Source: Semisulcospira habei
Taxonomy: Eukaryota; Mollusca; Gastropoda; Semisulcospiridae
Length of the DNA: 64,000 bases
NCBI GenBank assembly: GCA_036245525.1
Contig: BTPG01000004.1
Span: forward strand, 208,743,452-208,807,451
Direction: 5' to 3'
The translations under genes and the position numbers were made by a program. Below are positions 1-14,600 of the stretch, in pieces; position 1 is the stretch's first letter, and the number at the start of each line of letters is the position of its first letter. Under the pieces are notes generated by a model. The model did not search any database. It was given only the letters and a program-made list of their open reading frames with translations, and was not told where the DNA came from.

Positions 1-391
1 ATGAGCCCCCGCAGTTGCGTGGGCTCATGAGGATTTATGCCTCTTGCTGACACCACTCTGTGTCCATGTTTTTTGGGATGGTCGGGATCTTGGAGATTGA
101 TTTTACGAAGATTTCGAAAACACGGTCAGGGTCCACTGGCAGGGAAGGAATTAATTTCTGACATCAGCAAAGTTTACATTATTTGTTTACGGAGCATTTC
201 TCTTACAAAACGTGACAAAAGCAATGAAAACAAGAATGGCAAAGCCCTTAGGGCTCATACGCATATTGATCCACATAATTAATTCGACCTTTGTGATCTT
301 GACCTCTCTGACATTTCACCGACATGTTCAAGGGTCCTAGCACAAGTAATGGCTTGTTTTTTGTACCTGTGAAATCCACGTTTCCTCATAA

Positions 392-738
392 TAATATTGG
401 TTATTATATAGGCGCTTCTGTGAATCGGCTCAAAGCGCCACGAACTGAACCCGCATTCACTCTGAAGACAAATACAGTACAAGACAAACACAGGACATTC
501 ACGTGGTGCGAAAGGTCAGCTCAGCTACTGAGGTTTCAGAAATTTTGATAGCTTGTATTTGAAATTTAAAAAGTGGTCTGAAACCGGTACCAAAGTGGAG
601 AGGGAGGAAGAGCCAGAATATGTGGAGAAAGAACCCCCACCCAAAGGTCCGGCCGAATTAACGGTGATGCTTACTAGAGGAGAAAGTCCGACGCCGGAAC
701 GCCTTTACCACTGCACCACAGACCGCCCCATAACGTAT
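392..738 (-). mobile_element. tRNA-headed SINE copy
   Basis: Minus-strand copy of the 48610-49036 element: tail at left (TATATAGGCGCTTCTG), tRNA-like head at right (CAGTGGTAAAGGCGTTCCGG on the minus strand). Confidence 0.8.
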
Positions 739-2573
739 GATTTTTGTCAACCTCCTGTGACCCTTTAAACTTTGTGATTTACGAGGACAACCATGTTAGT
801 ATGCATAGAAAGGTCTTACGTTTGAGCTAAATTTGTTTGTAAATTTTACAAGGATGCTGATAAAAAACTAAAATTTTCACAAAATTTGGAATTTTCCACA
901 CATTTCCACTTCTTGTGACCTATGCCCTTTCCAAGGGGTCATCCAAATTAGTATGCATAGGAAGGTCTTCCCATGAGGCATCTCTGTACCAAGTTTGGGG
1001 TTTTAAGTTGTGAATAGAATTTGAGGAAAAAAATAAATTGTCAAAAAATATCATGAGCCCTTTGGGCGTCGGTAGCGGTTTTAGTCGGGATGATTCCTGT
1101 AGGAACAACTAAAACCTCTACCAACACCCAAAGGGTCAGGCCAAGTTTGCAGACTGTGGCATTAATCCCGGGTACACAGTACACACTGAACAGAGTTAAA
1201 TTTCATGGTCTGCAGTTGTTTTTTGTAGTCCACCACGCAGTCCACCAGGCTCAACAAATGATGCACCTCTGTGCACTGAGTTATGTTAAACAAGCACTAT
1301 TGGCGGGACATTCATTTTGTGTGTTACAGATCTGCTTTCACCTAGATAAAATAAATGTCAAAACCCTACAGCTAACCCCTCCACTGACAGATCATGAATT
1401 TTTACGAGTGCATACTGATCGAAATTCGCGTGAAGAACACAGATGTAAATGGTACATAAATAGGCAAAGAGAACATTAACTCATTTGCGGCCAGCCGCAT
1501 CCGGATGCGCGGCTTATGTCGTGCATCCGGATACGGCTGGCTGCGAATGAGTTAGGCTACCAAGAGACATAAATCCTCATGAGCCCCCGCATTCGGGGTG
1601 GGGGTGGGGGTTGGGGGGGCTCATGAGAATTTATGTCTTGCCGCTGGGTAGCATTCGCCTTGCCTCAGCAGTTAACGAGTTAATGTGACACACTTGAAGC
1701 AAACTCGGTACTGATTTCCTTCATCATGTCCTGAATAGGTACTGATGGTTCCTGGTGCTTTGTGACGCACGCTGTTTTCATACTACAATACACCCATTTG
1801 TGTTTTCAGACGACATCTACACAATATGCTAATTTGTTGTCCTTTCTCTCTCGGAACAAACAAGCCGTACACTGGAAATGTCAATGCATAATCTGGAAGT
1901 CTAATGGTGACCTTTTTTGGCAGCACATGACACTGCAAGTGGCAAACACCGAGTTGTAAAATAACATGTCTAAATTAAGCAATGTTTTATTCAGTGTTTT
2001 GTGGTCAGTTCAGTACACTTTACAAAACTGCTGAGCCACACGTTCAAAATAAGCAATAGATAATCACGGTCTTGATGTCGAGCGCTTTAAGCCTTTTGGC
2101 GGGGGATACTGCAGTATATGTCGCCTCAAGCACCAGACGGCGCAGAGAGGACTGAACTGAACTGAACTGCAGTATATAAAAACTGTTTATTATTATTACT
2201 TTTTTAAAATTTTTGTTAAAAATAGGCTATTTTGGCCTATATTTATTGCCCCATTGTGACCTTGACCTTGGAGCAAGGTCACTCTAATTGTTGTGCATGG
2301 AAAGGTTTTGCACAAAGTATCCATCGACCAAGTTTGAAGTCTGTGTCTTGAAAATCTGCGTCAAAATGTTAACGTTAACATTTACAGAAGATGGCATGGT
2401 CAACAGACGGCCGATGATCAACAGACGGCCGGCCGGCCCAATACATACTCTTTCGCTATCGCACGTGAGCCAAATATCCATCATGTTTTAATGTCTCCAC
2501 CTCTGATAGATCATAAATCATGCAAATTAATGAAAACATACACAAAACTTGTGCCTCTCAGTTTAACATTTTA

Positions 2574-2880
2574 GCCCTTTGGGTGTTGGTAGCGGTTTTA
2601 GTCACGATGATTCCTACAGGAATCATTGCGACTAAAACCGTTACCAACACCAAATTTGGGTGTTGGTAGCGGTTTTAGTCACGATGATTCCTACAGGAAT
2701 CAATGCGACTAAAACCGTTACCGACACCAAATTTGGGTGTCGGTAGCGGTTTTAGTCGCGATGATTCCTAAAGGAATCATCGCGACTAAAACTGCTACCG
2801 ACACCTAAAGGAATCATTGCAACTAAAACCTCTACCGACACCTAAAGGAATCATTGCAACTAAAACCTCTACTGACACCC
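2574..2880. repeat. Tandem cluster of GTCGGTAGCGG hairpins
   Basis: Three head-to-tail hairpins (about 2576-2652, 2655-2735, 2738-2806) plus two half units (to 2880), each GGTGT(T/C)GGTAGCGGTTTTA with its complement, sharing the AAATTTGGGTG spacer. An amplified form of the single-hairpin family. Confidence 0.85.
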
Positions 2881-3061
2881 ACAGAATTAAAAGATAACAA
2901 CTCCAACTGAAAACACTAACAGTACACACTGTTTTCGCGTCCCAAACAAGGCTCATCATAATGTCCACATGGGGAGGGGAACAGCGGGTGTACAGTTAGC
3001 CGGGGAAGAGAAGCAGCGAACGATACAGAGGTTAAAGCAAAGACATGCAGCGGCCCTACAC

Positions 3062-3403
3062 CTTGCCACCATCTGGGATGTCCTCGTCCGCGTAATACAG
3101 ACACAGGGAGCTGAGTGAGTTGCTCTTCTCGTCGTCTTTGAGCAAAGCGGAGCTCTCAGTGGCGCTGAGGGAATCAGACGAGTCACAGCGAGCAACATAC
3201 ACCTGGTTGGTGGACTGGGTGGCAGTGTTCAGCGAGGCATGCGGCTGGCAGGCGGGGCTCAGTGAGGGGGAGCGAGGTGCGGGTTGGTGGGACCCGCACT
3301 TGGCAACATGGCCGTGCTGACCACCACTGCCACAAGCAGGAGGCGGGTCCACACAGGGGTCATCATGAGATTTAGAGCGAGCCACAAAACGCGGCCGGCT
3401 GGG
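3062..3403 (-). CDS. UNC80: UNC80 exon 27 (342 nt), last or next-to-last
   Basis: Window residues 1179-1292. Begins PSRPRFVARSKSHDDP and ends SSLCLYYADEDIPDGGK. The first AG choice (CCCAG|CCGG) gives a stop after eight codons; the AG five bases earlier (GTTAG|CCC) keeps the frame open. It ends either by splicing at AAG|GTGTAG or by reading through to GTG TAG, giving a C-terminus ...GGKV. No convincing further exon was found in 1-3061. Confidence 0.82.
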
Positions 3404-6400
3404 CTAACAAACAGAGAAAGACAGAACAAACAGTCACAAAGCCTGTGCACACCACAAGTCATGGGATGTAACGATCCCACAACAAGCACGCTGCAACAAT
3501 ACATTATAACCCATTCAGCCCTGACGCACTACAGCAGGAGATGGGTTGACCATGATAATTCAAGGGTAGTGTCAGATTAGCTTGGTGCCTGTGGGTGCCA
3601 AGCTAATCTGGCACTACCCTTGAATTATCATGGTCGATCCATCTCCTGCAACTGGTGCATAGTCATTAGATGACACCTCCAAAATTTGGGAAATACGGCC
3701 GTCGGGCTGAATGAGTTAAGCAAACACAGCAACATACTGCAGTGACAGGAAATAAGCAAGCTGTCTCCTGGACTGTAAATCAACAGTGTCAATGGTTACT
3801 GAAGACTTTACTGTCTGACTGTAAATTTACAGCGTCAACAATTACTGGAGAATTTACTGTCTGACTGTAAATCAACAGCATCAACATTTACTGAAAAATT
3901 TACTGACTGTAAATTTACAGCGTTAACAGTTACTGGAGAATTTACTGTCTGACCGTAAATCAACAGAGTCAACAGTATAGCTGCCAGAAATAATGCGTCA
4001 CACATCCCAAATACTGGATCGAATCCTTTCTTGTAAAGTTCAAACAACTGCATCCACAATATTACGTTTTATATTTTTAAATTGTAAACATGATTTTTAT
4101 CAAGACAATCATGCACAGTCATGCAAAAAGGTTTGCACAAGAACAATGGCTTGCTTACAGTGCATGCGCTCGGCTATTTTAAGCGAAGAATCTGTCCGTT
4201 ACAAGCCATTACTTGGCATGTGCACCAGATCTGAATATAAACTTGTAACAAAATGCAGAGAAGAACTCAATGGAGAAAGAGACATGCTTAGAAACGTCAG
4301 TCACAACACAACCCAACGGAAAAAGAAACACTTAGAAATGACAGTTACAACACAACTGTGTTGTAACTGCCATTTCTAAGCGTGTTTCTTTTTCTGTTGC
4401 GTTCTTCTCTGCGTTGTAACTGTCATTTTTAAGCGTGTTTCTTTCTCTCTTGGGTTCTTCTCTGCATTTTACACGCATGGCAGTCACTTTTTTGGTCTGG
4501 ATTTTTGTAACAAAATTACTTGGTGGCAGAGTACACAATACAGATCAAAACATTACTTAGCAGGCAAAGGGCTAAGTGAGCCCGGTACAGAGAGAGGACC
4601 AAATTGACACAAACAATGTATGGTGTTGGATGTCTTCATCATTCTATCCATGCGCACAACAATCAATGTAACTAACGTTCAAGACAAAAGGGGTGTATTT
4701 AACCCCAACAGAGCAGAGAAAATGTGAACGCCATCCAACTGCATGAGGCATAGATCCTCATGAGCCCATGCAGCTGCAGGGGCTCATGAGGATCTATGCC
4801 TCTTGCTGATGCCAATCTGAATTTATGTTCCTGGGACAGTTTTTAAAAAAATTGGTGTTGAATTAATGAAGATTTCAAAAACACAATCTGCGTCAGCTGG
4901 CACCGTTCGCAATTTCTCCTGTAAATCTATTTTATGATATAAGGGTGACACTTGCTAAAGTGTGACGCATGGAAGCTGTCTGCTGAGTAGCAGATGATGC
5001 AAGTAAGTGAGAAATCCCCCTGTAGGGGCAATAAAAACTAACCAATCAGGGGACAACTGTATTATGGGTGCGCAGTGGCACTGCGCTCATTACCGCCTTT
5101 GTCTCTGATGGACAAACATGGGCAGAAACGCAAATAAATGAAATCTGCATTATTTATCTATTTACTTATTTATATTTATTTTTTAAATATTTTTTGTTTG
5201 TTTGGGAGGTGAAGGGGTGGCGGGGGGTGGTTGGGGGAGTAGTCCTTGAAAGAGGTACATATCTTTTAACCCATATCATAATGAGGCTAAAAGCTTCCAA
5301 TTTGTACACTACCATATGCAAGCTACATTACAGTACTTACAGATAACTGCTGTGAGATGGCCTTAGTTGCCTGCTCGGCGTTAAACCCAAATAGCTAACT
5401 TACAGATAAGTATATAGACCAATGACTTTGTTCAGGCGCCAAGCTATTCTCGCACCACCCTTGAACTATTTTAGTCAAACTTCTTTCACACACTGGTGTA
5501 TTCCGAATGATAAGGGTTAATGTAATTCATAACAGCTCTTTTGAAACCATTCAGTTACATCCTGAGCTTACTTGCAACACCTTATGTGGGCCCATGCCAA
5601 GACTCTTAAAGCCATCAAGTGTGAACCAATGGACACCAAAGCGTCACTTTACCAACAGGATGGTAAACTAGCTGTTTTTAAAGACAACACACCAACATGC
5701 CAACAGGGTCAGTCAAAAGGCCAGCGATGTAAACAGTGGAAACAAACACCCAAATGTCACAATGACAAATGTCTTGTACAGACACAGTAAATCATGAGCA
5801 TATCAAAATGCCCGTCACAATAAAATTCGAAAAAAAGGCGCTAATGTTAGTGCGTTTGTGCTGCCCAAACTAGATTATTGTGAACTCTTTGCTTTGTGGC
5901 TGCCCTCAGTATCTCATTGATCGCCTCCAAAAGATTCAGAACAATGCAGCCCGGCTTGTTGTGAGAGTCCGAAAGACTGAGCATGTCACACCCATCTTGA
6001 AGTCCCTTCACTGGCTACCTGTGTCCTCACGTATTCAATACAAAGTTATGTCAATCTGTTTTAACTGCCTTTCAGGCACCAGCCCAGAATACTTGGCCTC
6101 TTTACTGCACTTGTATACACCCTCTTGTGAACTCCGCTTCTCTTCCGATAAACGGAAGTTGTGTGTACCTTCTGTCCAAACTAAAACATTTGGTCAGCGC
6201 ACTTTTGTTTATGAAGCCTCAGTGTTATGGAATACACTTCCTCTTTAGGTCAGAAACTTCAAGAGGTCGTTGAAAACTCACCTCTTCAAGCTTTACTTTC
6301 AATAACTGCCAGTGTTTGATGCCTTAGTTGTAGTTCTGTAATCCTCGTTTTAGACTGAATGTTAATTGGGACATATTATGTATGCATTGTTGTTTAGTTC

Positions 6401-6679
6401 ATTGTTAAAGTGGTGTGTTCGGGTATTGTGTTTTGTTTGTTATGTGCATATGTCTTTGTATTTTTATTTTTGTGTACAGATTTTTTTTGTTTTTGTTTTA
6501 TCTCGCCCTGAGCATGCTGCTAGCATGGAGTGGATGCGCATTACAAGTGGACATCATCATCAAAGCGCTAAGAGCTTTTGATTAAGATTAAGCGCTATAT
6601 ATATACTCATTATTATTATTATTATAAATCATGCATGAATCAACATCCACATCTCTTTTACCTATTGTAAAATAAATTG

Positions 6680-6719
<40 letters not shown>

Positions 6720-9700
6720 TTTTTGATAGTTAATCCCATCCCTGACAAGCGGATATACATTTTGTTTTTTAAATCTGTGTTCACCGAAAGACCAACATCC
6801 ACAAGCGTTTGAAGAACATGGACACAAAGTAGTCTCAGCAAGAGGCATAGATCCTCATAAGCCCCTGCATTTGCGGGGGCTCATGAGGATCTATGCCTCT
6901 TGCAGTTAGATTGCATTCGTTTTTTATCGGCTGCGAAGGCGTTAATACTGCATACAAAATGACGAGCAAAGAAATGCAGACGGCAAAATTGACCCATGCA
7001 AACAAACAATTTAAGTAAGACTATAACTGAAATGGAACAGATTCCTGCGAAAGAAAAATAACACGTACATTTGTCTGCATAATGAACCTACCTCCATGCG
7101 GTGTGAAATAAATGGATGTTAAAAAAATGCACCCCGGCGCGACAGCATGTACATGCATGACACAAACCACACACAGTATTCTACCAAACATACACACACA
7201 CAAGTTGCAGAACGCATACCACAAAATAAAGCACCTTTCCAAACATGTACGTACAAGTCACTCACAGAATACTACTTTGTTGCCTATTGAAACATGCAGT
7301 ATGCACACCCATTACACATCCAAAGTGAGTCATCGCCACGTTTGCCTGAGAACCGTCCAGCAGACACGGCACTGGGTGCTAGGGCCATATTCCCTGATAA
7401 ACTCTAAGTGTACAATTTGACCTGATCAGTCTCACACCAGACTCATCATTCCTGGCTTCGGAGGCGCCGTCAACAACAGGAGGTCTGGAGCAAGAGCTCG
7501 TAATAATGCTGAATGGAACAATATCCCGGACACCTCCAAAAGGCAAGACAGGATTCAGCAGGATTCCTTAAAAAAATTTACGCACATGGGCCATTGGCCT
7601 GCAGAGCAGAAATCCAATGGGTCATTTCTAAAACAGGATGTGCCGAACATGTGTGAGCACCTTCTCATCAACTGGTGAAATATCTGCCTACAGAAACCTA
7701 TGGGTCAATCACCCCTGAGCTCAAAATGTTATGGGTCATTTTGGGAAATTATGCGCACTCCAAAAATGAACCCTGATTCAGTCTTATAGAAGCCAGTTGA
7801 CCACCCATCTTTTCACTCTTCACTCCAACTGACAATGCAAAACTACTATTTGTCCTCTTCTTCTTCATGCTTGCATGAGCTCATGCATACAGATGTGTCC
7901 GTGCAATATACTAGTGGACAAATCATCATCATCATGCTCTGGCTTGTCATGTGCCGATTTAGCACGCTGGGATGTCATTGAACCTCCATTGTACCTCTCA
8001 CAGGCTTAGCACGATGTGAGGAGTTTATCAGCAGACGCATGTTTTTGCTTATCTATGCAGATGCCTATCATGAACAAGACAGGTAAGAAATTCATTAACC
8101 TATTTTATCCTAAGGCTGATTAAAAAAAAAAATTGCTTATTGTCCCATGAAGGCTACATTACAGATTAGGAGATACATCAAACATTTTAGTTTAAGGGCG
8201 GTGCCAGAATAGCTTGGCACCTAAGGCGCCAAACTATTCTGGCACCACCCTTCAACTATCATAGTCAAATTAATTTTTAATTTCAAGTTTTCACACTGAC
8301 CAAGACATATCAACAATCTATCATCCCTCATGTTTTAAAAGCTGAATTCAAATCACCACTGACAATCAAGGCAGTTTCTGATGAATAAACACTGCTGGTA
8401 CTTTCAAAGCACACATTTTTTATGCATTGCTCATCTTATGACGACTAGCTTGGAAATCAAAAGCACACATACTCTACAGTAGCTATGTAGACAACAAAGC
8501 ACACAGATGTGGTTTCTAAGCATCTGATGTGAAGAGAAGAAATGTTGCTATGGAAAGCAATTAATAAATACAATAAACACGCAAGGGCTGTAGATGAAAA
8601 CCATGTTTTTGTTGTTGCTGCGAGCAATAGAAGACTAAACCTTGTTTTTCAGAGTGGCACTATCCGTGTTTCTTTCAGCAGTGGTGCTCTCATAACCTGA
8701 GCTTCAGTGTAGTGACGGCAGCGTGAGCTGGGTTGCCGCTACTGTTGAGCGTTTTAGGGCATGTGCCATTCAGGAAGCTCCAACTGTAAAGTTCACGCAA
8801 CATTTACTACCACTGTGAAATGCTGTGCTTAAGCACAGCATTTCACAGTGGTAGTAAATGTCAATATCTGTTTCGCGGACAGTCGGTGCATCCATGGCAC
8901 AACCTGAGACTTTATCTAGCAGTAGGGAATATTGCATGTGGCAAAATATACAGTTCAGTAACATAAGAAGTCCAGTGCTAGGGATTTACACAACTGGTAT
9001 TTTCAGACTCACAAAATAATGCCTACAATTAAAATTCGAAAATTGAAGGAGGAGGGGTGGGGGGGGGGGGGGGTGTGGGGGAGGGGGGGGGGGGGGCCGC
9101 ACAAACTAAAAATAATAATTTCTGGCAATTTTCATATATTTTTTTACAACCATGCATCTGCAGACCGGATTTCTCAGTGCTAACTGGTATCTGTCCACCA
9201 GCTGCTACCTTAAAGTCCTACACCTATTACCAGTTAACCCCTATCATACTGAGGCTAAACGCTTCAAATGTGTACACTGCCATATGCAAGCTACATTATA
9301 GTACTTACAGATAAGGATATAGACCAATGGCTTTAGTTCAAGGGTGGTGCCAGAATAGCTTGGTGCCTAAAGGCGCCAAGCTATTCTGGCACCACCCTTG
9401 AACTATTTTAGTCAAACTTATCTCACACACTGAGGGTTAAGGTGAAAGCTGAAGTCAGTACGCACATGTAAACAGAACAATGCAACAACAAATTTAAAAC
9501 ATCACTACATGCTATGGTATCTAGACCTATGTCTGACTGACAGAAAGGGGGAAAGTGAATCCAGTAGGGTAGTCGTCTCGTCTTGTTCACTTGTTTCAGC
9601 TGGTCATCTACCCAAGAATTGTTTGTGATGACATGCAGTCAGCTATAGCCCCTACACTGAACACTCCTACAGGTACAAACAATTCCACCAAACTAGTCAC

Positions 9701-11600
9701 TAGTCATCCCTCCAACTACCTGCTGGGTGGAAAATAGGGTGGAACACATATTATCAAGCTTTATTCAGCATCCCAATCCCCTACGCTATCACACTGCTAT
9801 TGCGATAAGTAAGTCATAAACAACACATGTGATGATTTTTCAGACTAACATGTGACTAGTAGCCAACACAGGCAATACACTTTATACAGCAACAAAGTTA
9901 TGACACTGGACACAGCCATACTACACACGAGCAGCACGGGGGTGTACCTTGGCTTCAACCGACTCGGGAATAGTTTCCACTGAGCGAGTGATGGAGCTCA
10001 TAAGCCCCGGTCGGCGTAACTGCAGGCCGATGCGGTCATGGAAAACAATGGCGGTGCGAGATGGAGAATCCTCAGCGCCCCCTTTGTCCAAATCACTACA
10101 TATATCTGGGCGCCTTCGGTGCGACATGAAGCGCCGCACGTTGGGTCGACTCTTCTGCCGTTTGATTTTGAAGGTCTTGCGGCTGCGGGCGTCTTGTCTT
10201 TGAAGTCTGTGTTCCCGTGGGTCATCCAGGAAAGCCTGCTCCCCGTCCAGCGGACCTCGAGCTGAGGACACAAACATATGTTGTTTGATTCATACCATCT
10301 GTGCATCTCACTGGAAAAAGGAAATTGCTCACATATCTTAACTCATTCAAGGCCAGCCGCATCCGGATGCGTGGCATAAGCCGCGCATCCAGATGCGGCT
10401 GGCTGCGAATGAGTTAAATTGGCTTTCCATTAATGGAATATTCTCTGTATCTGACGCACAAATTTTGACGGGGACGGAAAAAATGGGAGACCCTCAGTCC
10501 GCGGGATGGACAAATCTTGTGAAAATATAAGCTTATCCCTACTGTGTTTTAAGTAAACGACGAACTGCAGAGCGCTGGGGACTGATTGTTCATCATGCTG
10601 TTCATCCCCATGATGGACAATTTTAAATCCTACCGGTAAGCCTGTCTTATCCCCTTCCTTGCCACTGTACGTACATTTTCGTTTCTGAACTCTTGGTTCA
10701 TTCAATGAACAAAAGCTACAACCATCCAAAGAACATGGATACAAAGTAGTCTCAGCAAGAGGCATAGATCCTCATGAGCCCCCGCTGTTGCGGGGGCTCA
10801 TGAGGATCTATGCCTCTTCCAGTTAGATTGAGTTCCCTTTTTCTCCAAGGTAAAGGAGTTAAAACTCCTGCAAAATTATGAACTGCTGTGAGCACTTTTT
10901 TTTCCAGGTTTGCATAGACACGTTCTTCCTGAAACTCTACTATGATGTACAATAAAAAAAATAATGATAGTTGGGCTGCTTTTTGTAAACTACTTGAAAT
11001 AAAATTAGTGTCAAAACAAATTACAGCCTTCGCCCCATACTCACGCACAATATGGGACTAGCTTGCTGCTGTATGCAAAATGTCACTGAAAGTGTGATGG
11101 CCCTGCCCTTAAGAAACTCCACTGGCCGCCTGTGCAAGGACACATTCTGTATAAACTGCCCTGCATATGATTCAACTCTATCAACCCGACTTCTCCTGCC
11201 TATATCTCTGACGTACTCCAACTGTATACTCCATCTCGCACCCTCTGCTCTTCCTCTGACACACATAAATTTTGCCTTCCCAATTTCAAATGTAAAACAC
11301 GTGGCGGTCGTGCCTTCTCCCATCTTGGCCCCGCCACTTGGAACAGCCTCCCCGCCCCTGTCCATAACTGTCAAACGCTCATTGAAATCATTTCTCAGAA
11401 CCCACCTCTACAACGCCGCCTTTTACTAGTCCATTTCCCCAGCCATGCACAATTCATCACCACGGTCACGTATGTGTGTGTTTGTGTGTGTGTGTGTGTG
11501 TGCGAGTGTTGTGTGTGTGTGTGTGTTAGCTTTTAGTTGTTTTTTTTAAATTGTATCAGCGCTTAGAGCTATTTTTAGAATAAGCGCTTAACAAATGTCA

Positions 11601-11632
<32 letters not shown>

Positions 11633-14600
11633 GTGAACAACTGTGCTTGAAAATATTCAACTCTCAAAGATAATAATTTAATTTCTACCTTTTTAACCCA
11701 TTTAATCCCAAAGCCCTACAGCAGGAGATGGACTGACCATGAAGCTCGTAAAGCATCCAAGTGTGGCAGTTATGGAGGTTAGAGAGACAGAGGAGGAGGG
11801 AGTATGAAAACAAATGTATTGATGACATTGTGTAAGAATTCACACAAAGTTTGTTTACTGCACGAGGCATACACACATTCTATGTCCCTCTGACAAAATG
11901 TCATTTCGATCATCTGCTCTTCATGTGAAAGCAAGTGTCATTTTAATTAACTCTTTGCGTGTCGGTAGCGGTTTTAGTCGCGATGATTCCGACAGGAATC
12001 ATCGCGACTAAAACCAATACCGACATGCAAAGGGTTAACCCCTCTGGCATGAGACACTAGTCCTGTAAACAGACACTAGTCCTGTAAACAGACACTAGTC
12101 CTGTAAACAGTACTGCTGGATGCTTGCACAAGCAGTCAAGTGTCATGAATCCTTTCAAACGTGACCAACCTCGGCCATTGACAGCTTCACACTCCTCGTT
12201 TTCGAAGGCCACATGCGCGGGAGCCGCATGCTCATCCAGACTGTTTTGTTTGGACATGTGACCGCGCAGACAGATGGTGGGCTGGCGCTGCAGGCGCGGT
12301 GACCCCGGTGTCGCAGGTTCTGTCAGGAAAACAGGTACGAGGTAAACAAACACACAAGAATGCAACTCGCCATCAACCTTGTCAGTAGCCGCTTAGCCTC
12401 TTTACGCTGACAAGTGTAGCGAATTGTTTACTTGTTCCTTTTGAAAAACAGGCTATAATAAATATTAATTAACCCATTACATCCTGAGGCTGATTTAAAA
12501 AAATTCTTATTGTCCTATGAAGGCTAAATTACAGATTAGGAGACAGATCAACTATTTTAGTTCAAGGGTGGTGCCAGAATAGCCAAGCTATTTTGGCACC
12601 ACCCTTGAACTATCAGTCAGATTTATTTCAAGCAGCTGTGTATCAGGATGAAAAGGGTTAATGCTGTCAGTGGTTGCATGTGCAAGGGGGTTAAAGTGTG
12701 AAGGCGGACAGAAGTCGCTCACCTGTTGGGGAAATGTCCTCGTTCACCTCCGCCATGGTCTTGCGCGAGAACTTCTCCAGGATGATGGAGCCGGCATGTG
12801 CCAGGATTCTCTTGCTGCCACGGTCACCCGGCAGGTCTGGGAGCACACTGCTGGCCTTGTTCTCTGCTGGCACTGCGGTCGTTGCTGATCGCACAGCTCC
12901 ACTGCTTCCTGAACTGGACCGCGAAAACATACCTGCACAGTCCAGCAGGTGGAAATCGATATGTATACTCACATTTGTAATCACAAAATAACACTGTAAA
13001 ACATAAACTGATATAGTCCAGTTGCTCAAGGTAGAATTGTGCAAATATGAGCAAATTTGTCTGAAATTTGGCACAGCTGTAGGAAATTGCTACACAATTA
13101 AATTCCACACATGGGCATAGACGATTCTGCTTTACGTTACCACGCAGCAATATCAAAAATGGCTGTTACGATACCCTGATTTATTTGACGATATAATGAA
13201 AATATTGCAATCCTTGTGATGGGCCTAATGCATCTAGCCCCAAATTCCTACAGCAGGAAATGGATGGACCATGATAATTCAAGGGTAGTGCCAGATGAGC
13301 TTGGCACCTGAAGGTGCCAAGCTCATCTGGTACTACCCTTGAATTATCATGGTCCATCCATCTCCTGCAACAGGTACATTGTCCTTAACTAGCATCTCCA
13401 AATTTGGGAATGTGGTCTTGGGGTTAAATTTGAAATCGGAAACAAAATCAGCGTGACTTATGGGTGCATACTTGCTGCTGGTAGAGAAAATATGTTTCTT
13501 ACTGTTTACTGTACACAAACCAAGGGGAATCACTCAGCGCTGGACAGACAAACAGTTAGATCCCCTGCCCCCGCCTATCAGGCACCCAATCGCCAGCCCA
13601 CAGAGAAATACGCAGGTATAGAACAAGACGATCATTTGCATTCTCAGAATGCAAACGATCGTCTTGTTCTATACCTGCGTATTTTTTCAGAATGCAAATG
13701 ATCGTCTTGTTCTATACCTGCGTATTTCTCTGTGGGCTGGCGATTGGGTGCCTGATAGGCGGGGGCAGGGGATCTGTTTGTCTGTCCAGCGCTGAGTGAT
13801 TCCCCTTGGTTTGTGTACAATTCTGCCAGCGCTAGCCTCACCTATCTGGTTTGTGAGTTACTGTTTACTGTTTATTTACAGAATAACCTCTGAAGTTACT
13901 TGAGCTGTGCTTGCAAAACACTGACCTTTCACTTGTAGCAGTAGATTATATATTACTTGTCTGAAACACAGTTGCTTTGGAGATGAACAATTCAATGTGC
14001 TGGGGTTGTATTTTGCTGCGTGTGGTTGCCATGACAATGATTATTTAAACAGAACAAGATTTGCTAAAAAATACTACTACATTTGAAGGGAAGATGTGAA
14101 TGGAAAAGAGGATCTTGTCAAAATGTATGCATTTTCCCTACATCTGTCAAATTCCTGCAAACAAATTATTATGCATAGGAAGTTCATATCAACAGCTACC
14201 TTTGTGCCCCATTTTATTAAAATATTTTGAAAAACGCTGATTAAAACTAAACCAAAAATAGACATTTTTTGACACATCTGCTGACCTCGTGTGACATTTG
14301 ACCTTTTCGTGTGGGACGCAAATTAGTATGCAAAGGAAGGTCTTACCATCAAGTACATCTGTATCAAGTTTGGGTGTGAAGCTGAAAGCAGTAACTGAGA
14401 CTGGCTCCTATATAGGTGTCAACACTATATATACCGACGAGCAAAAGAAATGCGACACTTTTGGAATCATCGGAAATTAGTATGCAAAGGAAGGTCTTAC
14501 CATCAGGTACATCTGTATCAAGTTTGGGTGTGAAGCTGAAAGCAGTAACTGAGACTGGCTCCTATATAGGTGTCAACACTATATATACTGACTGTTGTGT

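Noticed and set aside
1090..1479. 129-codon plus-strand frame
   Set aside because: It begins inside a hairpin repeat, lacks recognisable features and reads opposite to the gene.
5880..6248. 122-codon frame as a host gene
   Set aside because: It is the tail of a LINE ORF2 with an ATT-repeat 3' end, repeated in decayed form at 11085.
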